Below are positions 1 through 11,005 of a DNA stretch of 64,000 nucleotides, piece by piece. The position numbers and the translations under genes are program-made. Location: assembly GCA_029582155.1 (NCBI GenBank), contig CM055899.1, forward strand, positions 86,400,056 to 86,464,055. Reading direction: 5' to 3'. This stretch comes from Panopea generosa (taxonomy: Eukaryota; Mollusca; Bivalvia; Adapedonta; Hiatellidae). The notes beneath the pieces are model-generated. The model was not told the DNA's origin and did no database searches. It was given only the letters and a program-made list of their open reading frames with translations. How positions within the stretch are numbered: position 1 is the stretch's first letter; every line of letters begins with the position of its first letter.

Positions 1-605
1 AATTAATGTAAAATTTACAATTCAATTGTAAATACTCGGGCATTTCCGTCATTATTCAGTATAAAAACAGCCGCAAGATAAAATATGTAGAGATATGAAC
101 ATTTTTTTTTCATTTTGTTGGAACCTCCTTTTTCTTATATAAGAATCCATTTATGGAGCACTATAGGAAAAAATAGTGTTGCTAGGGAAATGAAAGAAAA
201 AACAACATTTTGAACTCCGATTTACTGAGCGACAATCTGCAGATATAACCACTATGCTATTGAGAAATATAACAAGATTGACATTATATATCTAAGTTGA
301 AACTTTACCCAGATTTAATTGATGCTGCCTTGAAATTTCTGGACGTTTACAAATATACTACTAAATCATTTACATTATTCCAAGGGTCAGGTCTAATTCA
401 ACTATTGGCAACAATAACTAGTTAAAACACATACTTATTGACAATAAACAACGGTATTATGCACCAGACATGATCCTGATAATCATAATTTCTAATAAAT
501 ATCACAATAAAACCAACAAAAACACTGGTTATGCCATTTTAAAAGAGGAACCAAATTGCTTAGCTGTTTCCGGGTCTTAGGCCAATTTTGGTATCTGTAA
601 CTTAC
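1..605. other. MTO1: MTO1 intron, no feature seen
   Basis: AT-rich intron sequence lying 3' of MTO1 exon 4 on the minus strand. I see no exon, repeat unit or inverted repeat in it. Confidence 0.6.
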
Positions 606-777
606 CTAGAACCACACCAGCACATTTCCTCTTCAAAACAGCATTTTCGCCATTCTGGTGCTGTGACAAAATGAGGTCCTCCACAGAAGATTCCTTGACA
701 GTCAGGTAAGGCATGTTGAGTATCAACTCCTGCATCTGTTGTTTGTATAGTTTTCTGTCTATCTGGGCTCTAGGACC
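606..777 (-). CDS. MTO1: MTO1 coding exon 4 (last exon in window)
   Basis: Read on the minus strand this exon follows a CCCAG acceptor and ends at a CTAG/GTAAG donor. It is 172 nt, phase 0 in and phase 1 out, and translates without stops as residues ~197-253: it starts [16 protein letters not shown] and continues [13 protein letters not shown], both hallmarks of the MTO1/GidA family, which carries this segment just after the first FAD-binding part. The remaining C-terminal exons lie to the left of position 1. The next residues, [13 protein letters not shown], fit the start of the following beta strand of the family. Recognition is from memory of the family; exon limits are read directly from the splice sites. 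Confidence 0.93.
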
Positions 778-1008
778 CTGGGTGAAGATGATGAAATTTC
801 TATCACAGTTACATTATAGAATCTAATTATAGATCAGTATAGAATCTTAAATACTCACACGCACCTCCCCACCCCCCACCAAAATTTTATGGTCTGTGAA
901 AACATAATATGTTTTATAATAGGTAGGGATTTAATATGTATCCATGAATATCAAGAGTAATGGACTGTTGTTTCAGAATATATACGCAAGTTCATGTTTT
1001 TTTACATT

Positions 1009-1440
1009 AAAGTGTGACCCTGACCTTTGTGTAACCTTGACCTTGACATCTGATGTAAAGGTTTGGGTATTTCTACAGGTAAATGCAGGTGACACATCAC
1101 CGTAATATGTTGATCCCTTATGTCAAGCTATTTTAAAATCCCTCCATGTAAGACAAAGTTACAGACCAGACATGAAATATCAAACAAACTGAAAGTATGA
1201 CCTTGACCTTTGAGGTAAGTGTTTTTGAAATCCATCTATGTATGATAAAGTTACAGACCAAACTTGAAATCTTAAACAGACACATCATCATGTTATGTTG
1301 ATCATTTGTAGCAAGTATTAACAAAATCCATTTATGCATGACAAAGTTACAGGCCGGACAGGTAATACCTGACAGATGGATGGATGCTGCGATTACCAGT
1401 ACTATGAGCTACCCCAAATATTTTGGGGGAGGCATAAAAC
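1009..1440. repeat. Degenerate dispersed repeat rich in 'tgaccttgacc'
   Basis: The phrases tgaccttgacctttg and gacaaagttacagaccagac, followed by a cat-cat-atg-ttgatc block, recur two to three times at about 120-140 bp spacing (near 1020, 1200, 1340). The rest of the MTO1 intron (778-2615) shows nothing else except the tRNA-like piece near 1800. No coding content seen. Confidence 0.55.
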
Positions 1441-1799
1441 AGTATCATAACAGAATGTAAATATATTATCATTAGATTAATGGCCAAAACTGTTAATATC
1501 CACCCTAATTAAATGTTGCGAAGCAGCTGACATCAATATTTTAAGTTGCAATTCAATATTCCTTTGTTTGCATCAATAATTTGTCTCTAATTATTATTGA
1601 TCAGAGTAAAACCATGATTGTTCTTCCATGAAATTTCTTAAGGCAGTACCTCAGATCACTTGGGACCTTAGGACCAACCTTATAAATAGCAACTTTCTTT
1701 TCTCCACATTCTCTTACTATTTATGAGAATGCTATTAAGGTTACTGATATATACAGGTTCACTTACTATCACTTGCTCACTTTTATCAAAAAAACGTGT

Positions 1800-1880
1800 C
1801 AGGTCAGCTCAGTCGGTAGAGTGTCTGACTATCAACCCAGAGGTCATGAGTCAAATCCCTGTCTGGCTACATGACGACTG
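1800..1880 (+). mobile_element. tRNA-derived SINE head, family S1
   Basis: Contains an A-box-like gtcagctcagtcggtagag and a B-box-like tgagtcaaatccc about 35 bp later, the same layout as the better copies at 26675 and 34938. The downstream body is not clearly recognisable, so this is an old or recombined copy. A functional tRNA is unlikely as the acceptor stem does not pair. Confidence 0.5.
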
Positions 1881-2615
1881 CCAATTGACTACCAATCCAG
1901 GGATTGTGAGATTTACTTTTTTTCTTTCACACTCCTACTTCAAAACTATGAAAGCCCCGACTATACCTCACACCAATCCTTTACAGCAAGTTTTGACTTC
2001 AAGCATGTTTCATCGAGATTGTAATTGTTGTACACTCAATGTAAAATATGTACTGTTTCTATAGGAATTATTTTATATGGGAATACCAATCTAAGTTACA
2101 AATTAAACTCATGCATGAATTTATCATGAAAAGCAAATGGTTCTAATTAGCAGCCATGAGCAATCTAAGTCAATAGAACAAATTGAATTTCAAAATATTA
2201 ATATTTCCCCCATGCTGTATCACCACCATGCTTTCTGTTTTCTTATTACATGTTCAGAAAGCTGAAGTTGTAAATGTTATCTAGATACATCATACATGTC
2301 TGTAAGTTGTTATTTTTACTTTTGTTTTATTTTTCACTACATTGTTTTACATCATTATCATTTTATTCTATTATCAGTACTGACAAAAATATTTTCACAT
2401 TGTTTATTAGTTAAATCAGTTGTGTATACATTGTATGTCCGCCATTCAAATTTTACAAAGGAAAGGAGCTCAATAAGCATTATGCTTTCTTTCTAATCCT
2501 AATATTTGTTGTCATGTTTTATACATGCATACATTGTAAACATCATGAATAAAATATGTTTAACCTAATGTAAAATTGATAAGTTTAAAATAACAAATAT
2601 TTCAAGTTAGCTTAC

Positions 2616-2671
2616 CCAGACTGCAGGTCCTTTCTTCTTATTCAGAACTTTGTAATGTACTCCCGAGTTGT
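2616..2671 (-). CDS. MTO1: MTO1 coding exon 3
   Basis: A 56-nt exon between a TATAACAG acceptor and a TCTGG/GTAAGC donor. With the last base of exon 2 it encodes DNSGVHYKVLNKKKGPAVW, phase 1 in and phase 0 out, joining perfectly to exon 4 (GPRAQ). The string YKVLN-KKGPAVWGPRAQ is strongly conserved in MTO1/GidA. The acceptor is oddly placed: the 15-bp target-site duplication of a LINE starts only 3 bp beyond the acceptor AG, so the normal branch-point and pyrimidine region has been displaced by transposon sequence. Confidence 0.92.
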
Positions 2672-2676
2672 CTGTT

Positions 2677-2691
2677 ATAATCAAGCATAAT
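2677..2691. repeat. Target-site duplication of LINE, left copy
   Basis: ATAATCAAGCATAAT, exact match to 3454-3468. Lies 3 bp beyond the acceptor AG of MTO1 exon 3 (2672-2673). Confidence 0.85.
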
Positions 2692-3453
2692 TTTCAGTAT
2701 AAATATTTAATGAAAATTCTACCTTCAAACCGTTTCTTATTAAAATGTAAAATAGTAAATTCTAGTTTATGTGATTTTTGTAATATGCACGAGGAAACAA
2801 TTATTCATTTATTTTGGGAATGTCCAGTAAGTCGAAACTTCTGGAATAGAATCGAAAATCTTTTGAGAGCAAAAGGCCTTCCGTTAACTCTGGATTACAA
2901 AAGCGTTTCGCTTGGTATCACAAAACTAAAAAGAAAAAATTATAAAATTGTTAACTTTATATTAATTATAGCAAAATATTTCATATTCTCTAATAAATAT
3001 AACAAAACCATCCCAAACTACAAATGCTTTTTACATTATCTACAAAAAAGAATAAAGATAGAAAAAATCATAGCTCTTAAAAAGGATTAATTAGATGTCC
3101 ACAACGAAAAATGGAAAGATTTTGATAATTCTGAATCCATTTTTGTCCAGTGACCCACTGTGTTATTGGTTCATAGATAAAAGGGAAAAAAATATACACA
3201 ACAGCGCATGTATTCAAATAGTAGGATAGATTCTGTCTCTAATTCTTTTTTTTTTTCTTCTTTTCCTTTCTATCCTCCTTTCATTCTATATTTACACTCA
3301 TCTCTATGATCAAAAACTTTTTTTTTGGATGCATAAATGTATTATAAACATGTATTATATTATTCTGTCACTTAGATATCATTTGATCATTTATTGAATG
3401 TATGTATTATGTTTGTGTATTGTAAAAAACAATAAACTTAATAATAAAAAAAA
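2692..3453 (+). pseudogene. 5'-truncated LINE, ORF2 C-terminus, with 15-bp target-site duplication
   Basis: The plus strand reads through FQYKYLMKILPSNRFLLKCK, then CDFCNMHEETIIHLFWECPV and RNFWNRIE, ending at a stop at 3090. C-x2-C-x7-H-x4-C with HLFWEC is the zinc-knuckle-like end of ORF2 in L1/Tx1-type non-LTR elements. A 360-bp 3' UTR ends in an A-rich tail (3444-3453). The direct repeat ATAATCAAGCATAAT at 2677-2691 and 3454-3468 is the target-site duplication, so this is a young insertion truncated at the 5' end. The tail shows it lies antisense to MTO1. The ORF region is intact from its truncated start to its stop, without frameshifts. Confidence 0.85.
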
Positions 3454-3468
3454 ATAATCAAGCATAAT
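3454..3468. repeat. Target-site duplication of LINE, right copy
   Basis: Exact match of the 15 bp at 2677-2691, directly after the A-rich tail. Confidence 0.85.
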
Positions 3469-3566
3469 ATTAAAAACATGGTAAACTCTCTTGCTTTGTT
3501 ATATAGTAGAAATGTGTTTGAGAACACAGATGAACCCGCTGCATGCTTTATTACAATATCTGTGTG

Positions 3567-3595
3567 TCCTCCGTGGCTGAGTGGTCTAAAGCTCT
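3567..3595 (+). mobile_element. SINE S2, left part (interrupted)
   Basis: gtcctccgtggctgagtgg starts a tRNA-Ser/Leu-like head identical in pattern to the copies at 54609 and 54752. It is broken after CTCT at 3592-3595; the rest resumes at 5235 after the 1639-bp insertion. Confidence 0.75.
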
Positions 3596-5234
3596 GTTGT
3601 CATATAATATTTTCACCAATATAATATTTTCACCCGCGTGTGAAAATATTATAGAATTTTGCTATAATATTTTCACCCCCCCCACCCCCCTATAATATTT
3701 TCACCCCCCAATTATATTTTCTAAAAAATGAACACAACTATTTATTATGATTAAAAAAAACATTAAACTTGCATTTATGATGAAGCAAACTTAAAAAAAT
3801 AAAATACCAGGGGGGGGGGGGGGGGGGGGGGGATGAAAATATTATGGCCATTATATTTTCACCCCCTCCCACTCATCCCATTTTTCCCAACTTCAGTTCT
3901 AAATAATTACATTCAATAGTATGACTTATATGCTTTATCAGACAAAAAAAATATATTTGCTTTATTGAAATAATTTATCTGATGAGGAAAGAGTGGTGGA
4001 TGAAAATATTATAGCCAGTATATTTTCACCCACCACTCCCTTATATGTTGTTAAAAAATTAACACTTCTTATTATGATAAAGTAAGAATTACAGTTGTAC
4101 ATATGATGAAACAAACTTAAAAGAAAAAATAACAGAGGGGGGTGAAAATATTATAGCCATTATATTTTCATCCACTACACCCTTATATGTCTTTCAAAAA
4201 TGGATACTTCTTATTATGATAAAGTAAGCATTACAGTTGTAATTATGATGAAACAAACTTAAAATAAAAAAATAACAGGGGATGGGGGTGGGTGAAAATA
4301 TTATAGCCATTATATTCCCCCCCCCCCCCCCCCTCCCCCAAATATATTTTTTAAAAAATGAACACAACTACTTATTATGATAAAAAAAGCACAAAACTTG
4401 CATTTATGATGAAGCAAACTTAAAAGTAAAAAACAACAGAGGGGGGAGAAAATATTATAGCTATTATGGTCATTATATTCCATTATATATGATTACTTTT
4501 GTTTGTTCCAGTATAGTGTCATTAAAGTGAAGATAATTAAGCTATCATCAAAAATAATGATCAAATTATAATTTTTAAAATATGAAAATTGTGGGGGAGA
4601 GGGGGGGGGGGGGGGGGAAATATAATGATATAATGGCTATATTATTCTCACCTGCCCCTCTATTCTTACAAAATACATTTGGTTACTATCTCAATAAGAT
4701 TGTTTTTGTTTGTTCCAGTTTAGTTTGTCATTAAAATGAAGATAATCAAATTATAATTTTTAAAATATGAAAATTGGGTGTGTGTGGGGGGGGGGGAGGG
4801 ATATAATGGCTATAATATTTTCACCCGCCCCTCTATTCTTACAAAATACATTTGGTAACTGTCTCATTATGATTTCTTTTGTTTGTTTAAGTATAACCAT
4901 TATTGTTGTGGATAATCAACTTGGGATAAAAGTGTTTTTTTAAGAGGGGGCTGAAGAGGTGGGGTGATAATATTATAGCAAAATTCTAAAATATTTTCAC
5001 CCGCCTCTCTTTTCTTCGAAATGCATATCAACATTGAAGTTTGATGATTTTTTATCCTAATAAGAAGTGGTGAATAATTTTGAAAAAAATAAAATTTGTG
5101 GGTTTAGCGGGGGTGAAAATATTATAGGGGGAGGGTGGGGGGAATATATTATTGCAAAATTCTATAATATTTTCACCCATTATATTTTCACCTGCGGGTG
5201 AATTTTTAGGCGGGTGAAAATATAATATGACACC
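3596..5234. mobile_element. 1.64-kb inverted-repeat (foldback-like) element with internal palindromic repeats
   Basis: The ends are inverted: left GTTGTCATATAATATTTTCA, and the right end read on the minus strand begins GGTGTCATATTATATTTTCA. Directly outside lies CTCT on both sides (3592-3595, 5235-5238), and removing the insert restores a SINE that matches its relatives. Inside, a unit of roughly 150-180 bp repeats: GGTGAAAATATTATAG, a short spacer, its complement TATATTTTCACC, a C-rich run, then an AT-rich stretch with aaatgaacacaacta-ttat and gatgaaacaaacttaaaa. I count about 8 forward and 7 reverse cores, with G or C runs up to ~22 bp (3810-3832, 4315-4333, 4600-4618). No coding sequence. 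Non-autonomous DNA element by inference. Confidence 0.75.
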
Positions 5235-5452
5235 CTCTCAAGATCACTTACCTCTCGCCGTTAAGGTTGTTGGTTCTAGTCCCGCTAGCTCCAAAAACTT
5301 TGTGAGAAAGTTTATAGTTACTTACAGAAGGTACGGTGGTTTTACTCAGTTTGACTCAGTCTGAGGTCTTTCTCAACCAGTAAAACTGGATATGCCATAA
5401 TTATATAACCTGAAATGTGTTGAAAATGGCGTTAAACCCCATTCAAAAAAAA
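5235..5452 (+). mobile_element. SINE S2, right part
   Basis: ctctcaagatcacttacctc, then a B-box-like ggttctagtcccgc, a body with aaaactttgtgagaaagttt, aactggatatgccata and gttaaaccccattcaaaa, ending in an A-run. Same order as the 54609 and 54752 copies. Confidence 0.75.
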
Positions 5453-5455
5453 AAT

Positions 5456-6417
5456 CTTAACCATTGGAAAGATACAATCATGCCGTCTTTGAACGTAGGA
5501 AAGATACATTTTTGCTTTTAAAAGAAGGAACATGATTAACTGTCTGACTAGACTTTATGCCGATACTGTGTAGGAAGTCATTGATTTTTTTTTTGAATGG
5601 AGTTATGGAATAAATGAAATGATGTAAGGAATGATAGACAGCCGAATGGACAGGTCAAACCCTATATGTCTTCATGACTTCAACAAAGGCGGCATAAAAT
5701 AGTAAAAAAAAACCCATACCTGTAGCGAAAGTCAATGGACTGCAAAGTGACTATGATTATGTACAACTAGACATCATACTGATACTCAAAAGAAAGAGAA
5801 TGGAATTTAAAGTGAATTTAACAGATTACAGACCTGGAGAAAAACCCTCAGATGCATATATACATGATTCTGCATAGAACCACCCCCTTTACTTAAGTAA
5901 CTGGCAAACTTTTATAAGTAAAGTCATTGGACAGAGCTGTCCTCACAATCACTACCTCAGCGGTGGGAGGTAAATGACCATGAGAAAACGCCTCAGATTA
6001 TTCGGTCATGATGAACCTTTATGAAACACCAAACTTGCACAGACATTCCATGAATACAGTTCTAGAGGAATCTGTATTACATTTTCCTTTAGGAATAAAC
6101 TCATTTCTGTATTTTCATCCCCATCCAACCGTTTGTTTTACCCGACTCCACATTTTTATTATAAAAAAAAATACAACAGAACCATAATTTGCCAAAACGT
6201 CACCGTTTTAAACATTTCAATCTCTAAATGATTTTTCTTTCATTCCATGCCTTATACAACACTTACGTTATCTGAAAAATAAAAATATAAAATTGCATCC
6301 CACCCTTCTTCTTGCCCCACATTTTAGATTAAATTTGGATAAAATCTAGAAATTAATTCATTATGGCTTTATTTTGTTGTAATGCAAAACTTAATCTGAA
6401 TGAAAACTTGACCTTAC
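5456..6417. other. MTO1: MTO1 intron, no feature seen
   Basis: AT-rich intron without recognisable exon or repeat. Confidence 0.55.
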
Positions 6418-6513
6418 CACAGACTTTGGCACAGAGACCATCAAGGGCATCTACCTCTCTCATCAAGTGACCTTTACCTACACCACCAAATGATGGGTTA
6501 CACGACATCTCAC
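6418..6513 (-). CDS. MTO1: MTO1 coding exon 2
   Basis: A 96-nt exon between a ATAAAG acceptor and a TCTGTG/GTAAGG donor, phase 1 in and phase 1 out. It encodes [20 protein letters not shown] followed by [12 protein letters not shown] (residues 146-178), the most conserved block of the MTO1/GidA family, around the FAD-binding pocket. It extends on the minus strand to an in-frame ATG upstream (6556), but that part is intron; homology places the real start of coding at the acceptor. Confidence 0.95.
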
Positions 6514-6965
6514 CTTTATGAATAGAATAAAATATGTTATTCCAATTATAGGCCATCTTGCAAATGACAAAGTATACACAAGAGGGCCACAGAAAAGATT
6601 GAATATGGTTGCAACTGTGTTTCCTCTTTAAATAAAGACATTATTATTCAAATAATTATATAATATCTGAACTGATTTCAAAGAAAAATAATTGTGTTAT
6701 TGCAAAGGTTTCAGTCAGTGGGGTGGTTTATAATGCATTCAAAATTTTGTCAAATTTTCAATATATAGGTAGTTGGGTTGGGACACTAGCCGCTAACATT
6801 TGGTTCTTCTTATTACATGTTTAATTTCACTGAAGTGAGTCAGACCCACTGCCACTCTAGATCTGTAACTGTATTGAATTACAAAAAAGCTTTGAACCAA
6901 CCCACGCTTTGGCCGATTTTTTTTCTTACCATTACTTACCATGGTTTTGGTCACTATCTACTTAC

Positions 6966-7401
6966 CTATAGTAGAAGTTTTATGGGTGATGAGAAGCGTT
7001 GACTTGCCCATCCTTGCTGCTGCTGCTGCAGCCTCTGTTCCAGCATGGCCACCTCCAACAACGATCACATCAAACTGAGGGTCACATGACCTTGTTGAAA
7101 AATTCCTTGCAATCAGAAAGTAGTTTGCATCATTTCTACTACTATTTTTTTTCCTTTTCATTTGATCACTGTTTCTGAAAATGTTTCCTCTACCTTCAGG
7201 AGTATGTGCATGCGCTAGGAGGTATTTATTCCCTTTATGCTTCAAATATTTACCCCGCAAGCATGTGAATATGTGTTTAACTGGTACTGCTTTTGGTACA
7301 TGGTAATTGTTCAACAGTAGCTGCAGCTGCAATTGTTTCACAAACATTTGGTAGTTCTTAATGACATGGAGAAACTCTCTTACTTTAATGGCCATATTCA
7401 C
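6966..7401 (-). CDS. MTO1: MTO1 coding exon 1, N-terminus of mitochondrial tRNA modification enzyme
   Basis: MTO1 works with GTPBP3 in the mitochondrion to add the 5-taurinomethyl (or 5-carboxymethylaminomethyl) group to the wobble uridine of certain tRNAs; it is an FAD enzyme of the GidA/MnmG family. This exon gives residues 1-145 plus one base of codon 146. The FAD Rossmann motif [20 protein letters not shown] sits at residues 111-130, with the GGGHAG turn at 116-121. Ahead of it is a long basic leader free of early acidic residues (K/R-rich, ending ARNFSTRS near residue 98), consistent with a mitochondrial presequence, longer than usual for the family. The donor is ACTATAG/GTAAGT. Start chosen as the first in-frame ATG (MNMAIK); the second ATG at 7395 is also possible. 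The gene runs leftwards, away from USP32, and its upstream region is shared with that gene over 4 kb. Confidence 0.93.
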
Positions 7402-8440
7402 TCACTACTAGCTTGGTAATTATTCAATGAGTGTCAATTTCTTGCAAAAATGTCAAAACTTCAGTTCACAATAAAATTCCATTGTAGTCCATTAATTAAA
7501 TAATATTTAAAGTGTGTGTCAGAACTAAGGAAATGTCAAATCTATTGACAATGTCACATATATTCTTATGTATTCTCACTGTAATGCAGGAGCTGGTCAC
7601 AAAATAAAAGAAGGGAACAATTTTAAAATCTTGAAAGTTTTCACCCAATATTTTTCAAATAAATTTGATCACTTTTGGTGGTCCGAGATTTCGCAAGTTT
7701 CATGCTCAATATTATCTTGATTCTTATTGGTCAAAATCACAAACTCCTGGATCTGGTGAGGAAAAAAAATGAATACCATCAATATGGGCTAAACAAAACT
7801 GATAATTAATTTAGTTGATAATAGGAAAAATATCACTTGAGAAGCACTTTTAGAGTTAATAAAAATACATTTTTAAAACATATTAAAATCTTCCGACAAG
7901 GCACTGTTGCTGGTTTTTAAAAAGTTTATAAAACTTGCAATTTAGACTTTGCCTTGATCATTTTCAAAGCTCGTTCTTTTATAAAGGAGATCAAGAATAG
8001 TCAGTCTGTAACACAAGGCATTTAAAAAAATGAAACAGTCAATATTAATTCAAACATAATAAATGCCGATAATAGCAAATGCTTCTCACATGTATGGTTA
8101 CATGTAAGTTGAAAATAATTCAAATCACTGATTGAAAAATCTTAGTTTCAGAAATGGTTTCATGGGCATTTGAACTTTAGTTATTGAAATAAAAAGTGCC
8201 ATGTATTACAATTGATATAAAAGTAAAATATCAGAATAAGCTTTAAAAAAAACACACACCTTTAAAACACATTGTTAATGTCATTTTTGGGCAAATGACA
8301 GCTATCTGAAGTATCTGATAACGGAATGAACATAGTTTGTATTATTATGATCATATAATCATACTATTAAGCGAGATTATTTTTCAAAATTGTTAAGTAA
8401 TTGAAAGTTTCCTTTAAAGTAAGATGTGCAAAATGTTACA
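7402..8440. promoter_or_regulatory. MTO1 upstream region
   Basis: Sequence upstream of the MTO1 start. An inverted CCAAT box (attggtc near 7726) is visible, but no TATA box can be tied to a start site. No ORF of note. Extent of any promoter cannot be fixed from sequence alone. Confidence 0.3.
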
Positions 8441-8756
8441 TTGTTCACTGAACAAAAAAAGAAACTTCTGATTTCTATACACTTCTTTTTACTGTTATAA
8501 AAGGAAATCAACATGTCAAATGGCCTACATTTGTTCGGGCAAACAATTATGTGTCAAATAAAACCAGTTACGTAACTGGATTGTATGCATTCCACAAAAA
8601 AGAAAACATTTACGTCGATTTCCTCGTGCATGCACGGACCAGCATGATCCATGTTTATGAAATCATACCTTTCAGTCTGATTTTATAGACATTGTTGTCA
8701 ATAAGAAAAAGACGTTGAAAAAAACTGAAATTTAATTAGTTTTCTTTCTTTTTGAT

Positions 8757-9640
8757 ATGCCTAGAATTCCACCAAATTTACGTGAAAGTGCCATTGGCAT
8801 GCTTAATGCTTGTATTGCGACGAATGAGGTTGCTAGGGTTGTTGGCAGTTTTAGCTGTGCTATTCGAAACCTTAGGCAATGTTTTCAAGCAACAGGACGT
8901 ACGGAAGATTAACCATGTAGTGTATGTCCGCGCGTCACAACCCATTGGCAAGACCGCTATATCATGAACACCCATCTACGCAATCATTTCCAAACTGCCA
9001 CTACCACTGCTGCTAACACCCCTGGTACACATAACAACTGAATATCTGACCAAACTGTATGCAATCGTCTGCGCAAGGATGGTCTACTTTGGCGGCGTCC
9101 TTATGTGGCTGTGTTATGACATGACTTCACTGCGTAAAACATGTTAATATGGCACATACACACCATCGCAGGGTAAGGCAACAATGGAATAACGTTCTCT
9201 TCTCCGACGGGTTGAGATTTTCCATTCATCGAAGTGATGGCAGGGTTCGAGTATACCGTAGAAGAAATGAACGTTATGCCGACTGCTGAGTACTTGTACG
9301 AGATCGCTTTGGGGATGGAGGTTCTGTCATGGTCTGGGCAGGCATGGCGCATGGTTATCGCACATCTCTCGTCGTGATCAATTGGAATTTGAATGCCCAA
9401 CGCTACCGAGATGAGATTATTGCGAGGCACGTCATCACCACTGTTTAAAAATAATGCCAATATCACTCTGTTTCAACAGGATATTGCCACAAGCCATACA
9501 GCTGGAGATACTGTGAATTTCCTCAGGACGAATAACATTGCATCTTTTGAAGACTGGCCCGCCAAAACCCCAGATCTGAATCCCATTGAACACATGTGGG
9601 ATAATTAGGGCAAGCGTGTTAGACATTGCCCCTAGTCTCC
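8757..9640 (+). pseudogene. Tc1-like transposase, decayed
   Basis: The first frame starts MPRIPPNLRESAIGMLNACI and runs to RQCFQATGRTED, the paired-like helix-turn-helix end of an invertebrate Tc1-type transposase. Later pieces are HWQDRYIMNTHLRNHFQTAT, then QQDIATSHTAGDTVNFLRTN and DWPAKTPDLNPIEHMWDN, which hold the second Asp (QQD) and the final Glu (IEH) of the DDE triad. Several stops and frameshifts separate them (e.g. TAA after RTED, multiple stops 9100-9250). The 3' end is cut at ~9640 by a LINE fragment. A possible left end near 8448 (cactgaacaaaaaaagaaac) has no visible partner. Confidence 0.8.
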
Positions 9641-9644
9641 CCTA

Positions 9645-11005
9645 GAACTAAAAAAACTATCGGCCTGTGTCAAACTTATCATTTTTATCAAAAATTCTGG
9701 AAAAATCTGCCTTGCAACAAATTACTGATCATATTGAAGCAAATAATCTTCTTCCATCAAAAAAAATCATGGTGTCAAAACTGCAATGATAAACATGTAC
9801 AATGACCTATTGAATGCATCTATTGAATGCCATGGACAACAACCGTATAACAATCGTCGTTACAATAGATCTTAGTGCGGCATTCAATACAGTCAATATT
9901 CCAATATTACTTCAAATTCTTAAGGATGGCTTTGTTTTTAAAGGAACTCCATTAAACTGGGTGGAATCCTATCTAACTGAAAGAATAATGAAACTGATCA
10001 TCAATAATGTGTCCTCCATCACAGAGCACCTGACATTTTGTGTCCCACAAGGCTCCTGTGCAGGTCCTGTCATCTTTACCATGTATATTGCTGCTCTGAA
10101 AAAAGTTGTGTAGAATTATCCTACTGAACTCTACAAAGTTCAAGTTGAAAATGAATAACTCAAAAACTGATATTATTATGTATGGGACTAGGCGTCAATT
10201 AGCAAAGATTAACATCTCGAGTGCAAATGTTGGTGGATGTGAAGTAAAGTGTGTTGATCATGTGAGAGATCTTAGAATATATATGGAGAATACTTTAAAT
10301 TTTGACCTTCATATTAGAAAGAAATGTCAGATTGCACATGCATAGCTTAGAAATCTGAAAGCTATTCGCAAACACCTTACACAAAAGTCAACAGAAATCT
10401 TAGTGCATGGACTTATTCATTCACACATTGACTTCTGCAATGGACTTTTCACTAATATACCTGTCTATCAGATCGAGAGACTTCAAAAAATCCCAAATCG
10501 TGTGACCAGGGTTGTCACAGGTGCCCTGTATGACCAACCTAGTAGTGAAATTCTAAAGTCTCTTCATTGGCTGCCTTTAAGGGCAAGAATCATGTACAAA
10601 ATACTGGTTCTTGTCTTTCGAATTGTGCAGGGAACAGCTCCATCTTATTTGACGGATTTGATCAATCGTGTTAAGGGAAAATACAGATTAAGATCATCTG
10701 ATGGAATTACCCTTATAGTGCCAAGAACAAGAATGAAAATGGGAGACAGATCATTTACTGTAGTTGGCCCAAAGTGATGGAATGGACTTCCAAAAGATCT
10801 CAAATGTGTAACCAGTGAAGGTATATTTAGGCAAAAACTGTAAACTCATTTGTTTAATGTTTTAAAACTAAATGATACGACTGTGAAGTTTTTATGTGCT
10901 TAGTTATTGCAGAACTGTATATATAAATTTATGTAGCCGTGCAAAGCGCAACAGAGTATTGTGCTTATGATACATTTTTTGCGCTATACAAATCGCTATA
11001 CAAAT
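9645..11005 (+). pseudogene. Non-LTR retrotransposon reverse transcriptase fragment
   Basis: Starts inside the RT domain with YRPVSNLSFLSKILEKSALQ, then TIDLSAAFNTVNIPILLQIL (first catalytic Asp region) and VPQGSCAGPVIFTMY. The YxDD box that should follow is deleted at ~10100. It resumes with KLKMNNSKTDIIMYGTRRQL, then RLQKIPNRVTRVV and LHWLPLRARIMYKILVLVFR, ending FTVVGPK-WNGLPKDLK, the usual C-terminal end of CR1/L2-type elements. In-frame stops at 10343 and 10776. The 3' end is a short repeat of gcgctatacaaatcgctata, typical of this type. It abuts the Tc1 remnant with no duplication, so it may have come with a deletion. Confidence 0.8.

Noticed and set aside
2296-2496. Small ORFs such as 2296-2496, 12550-12756, 30049-30255
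   Set aside because: Composition looks like AT-rich intron, with no homology or conserved pattern visible.
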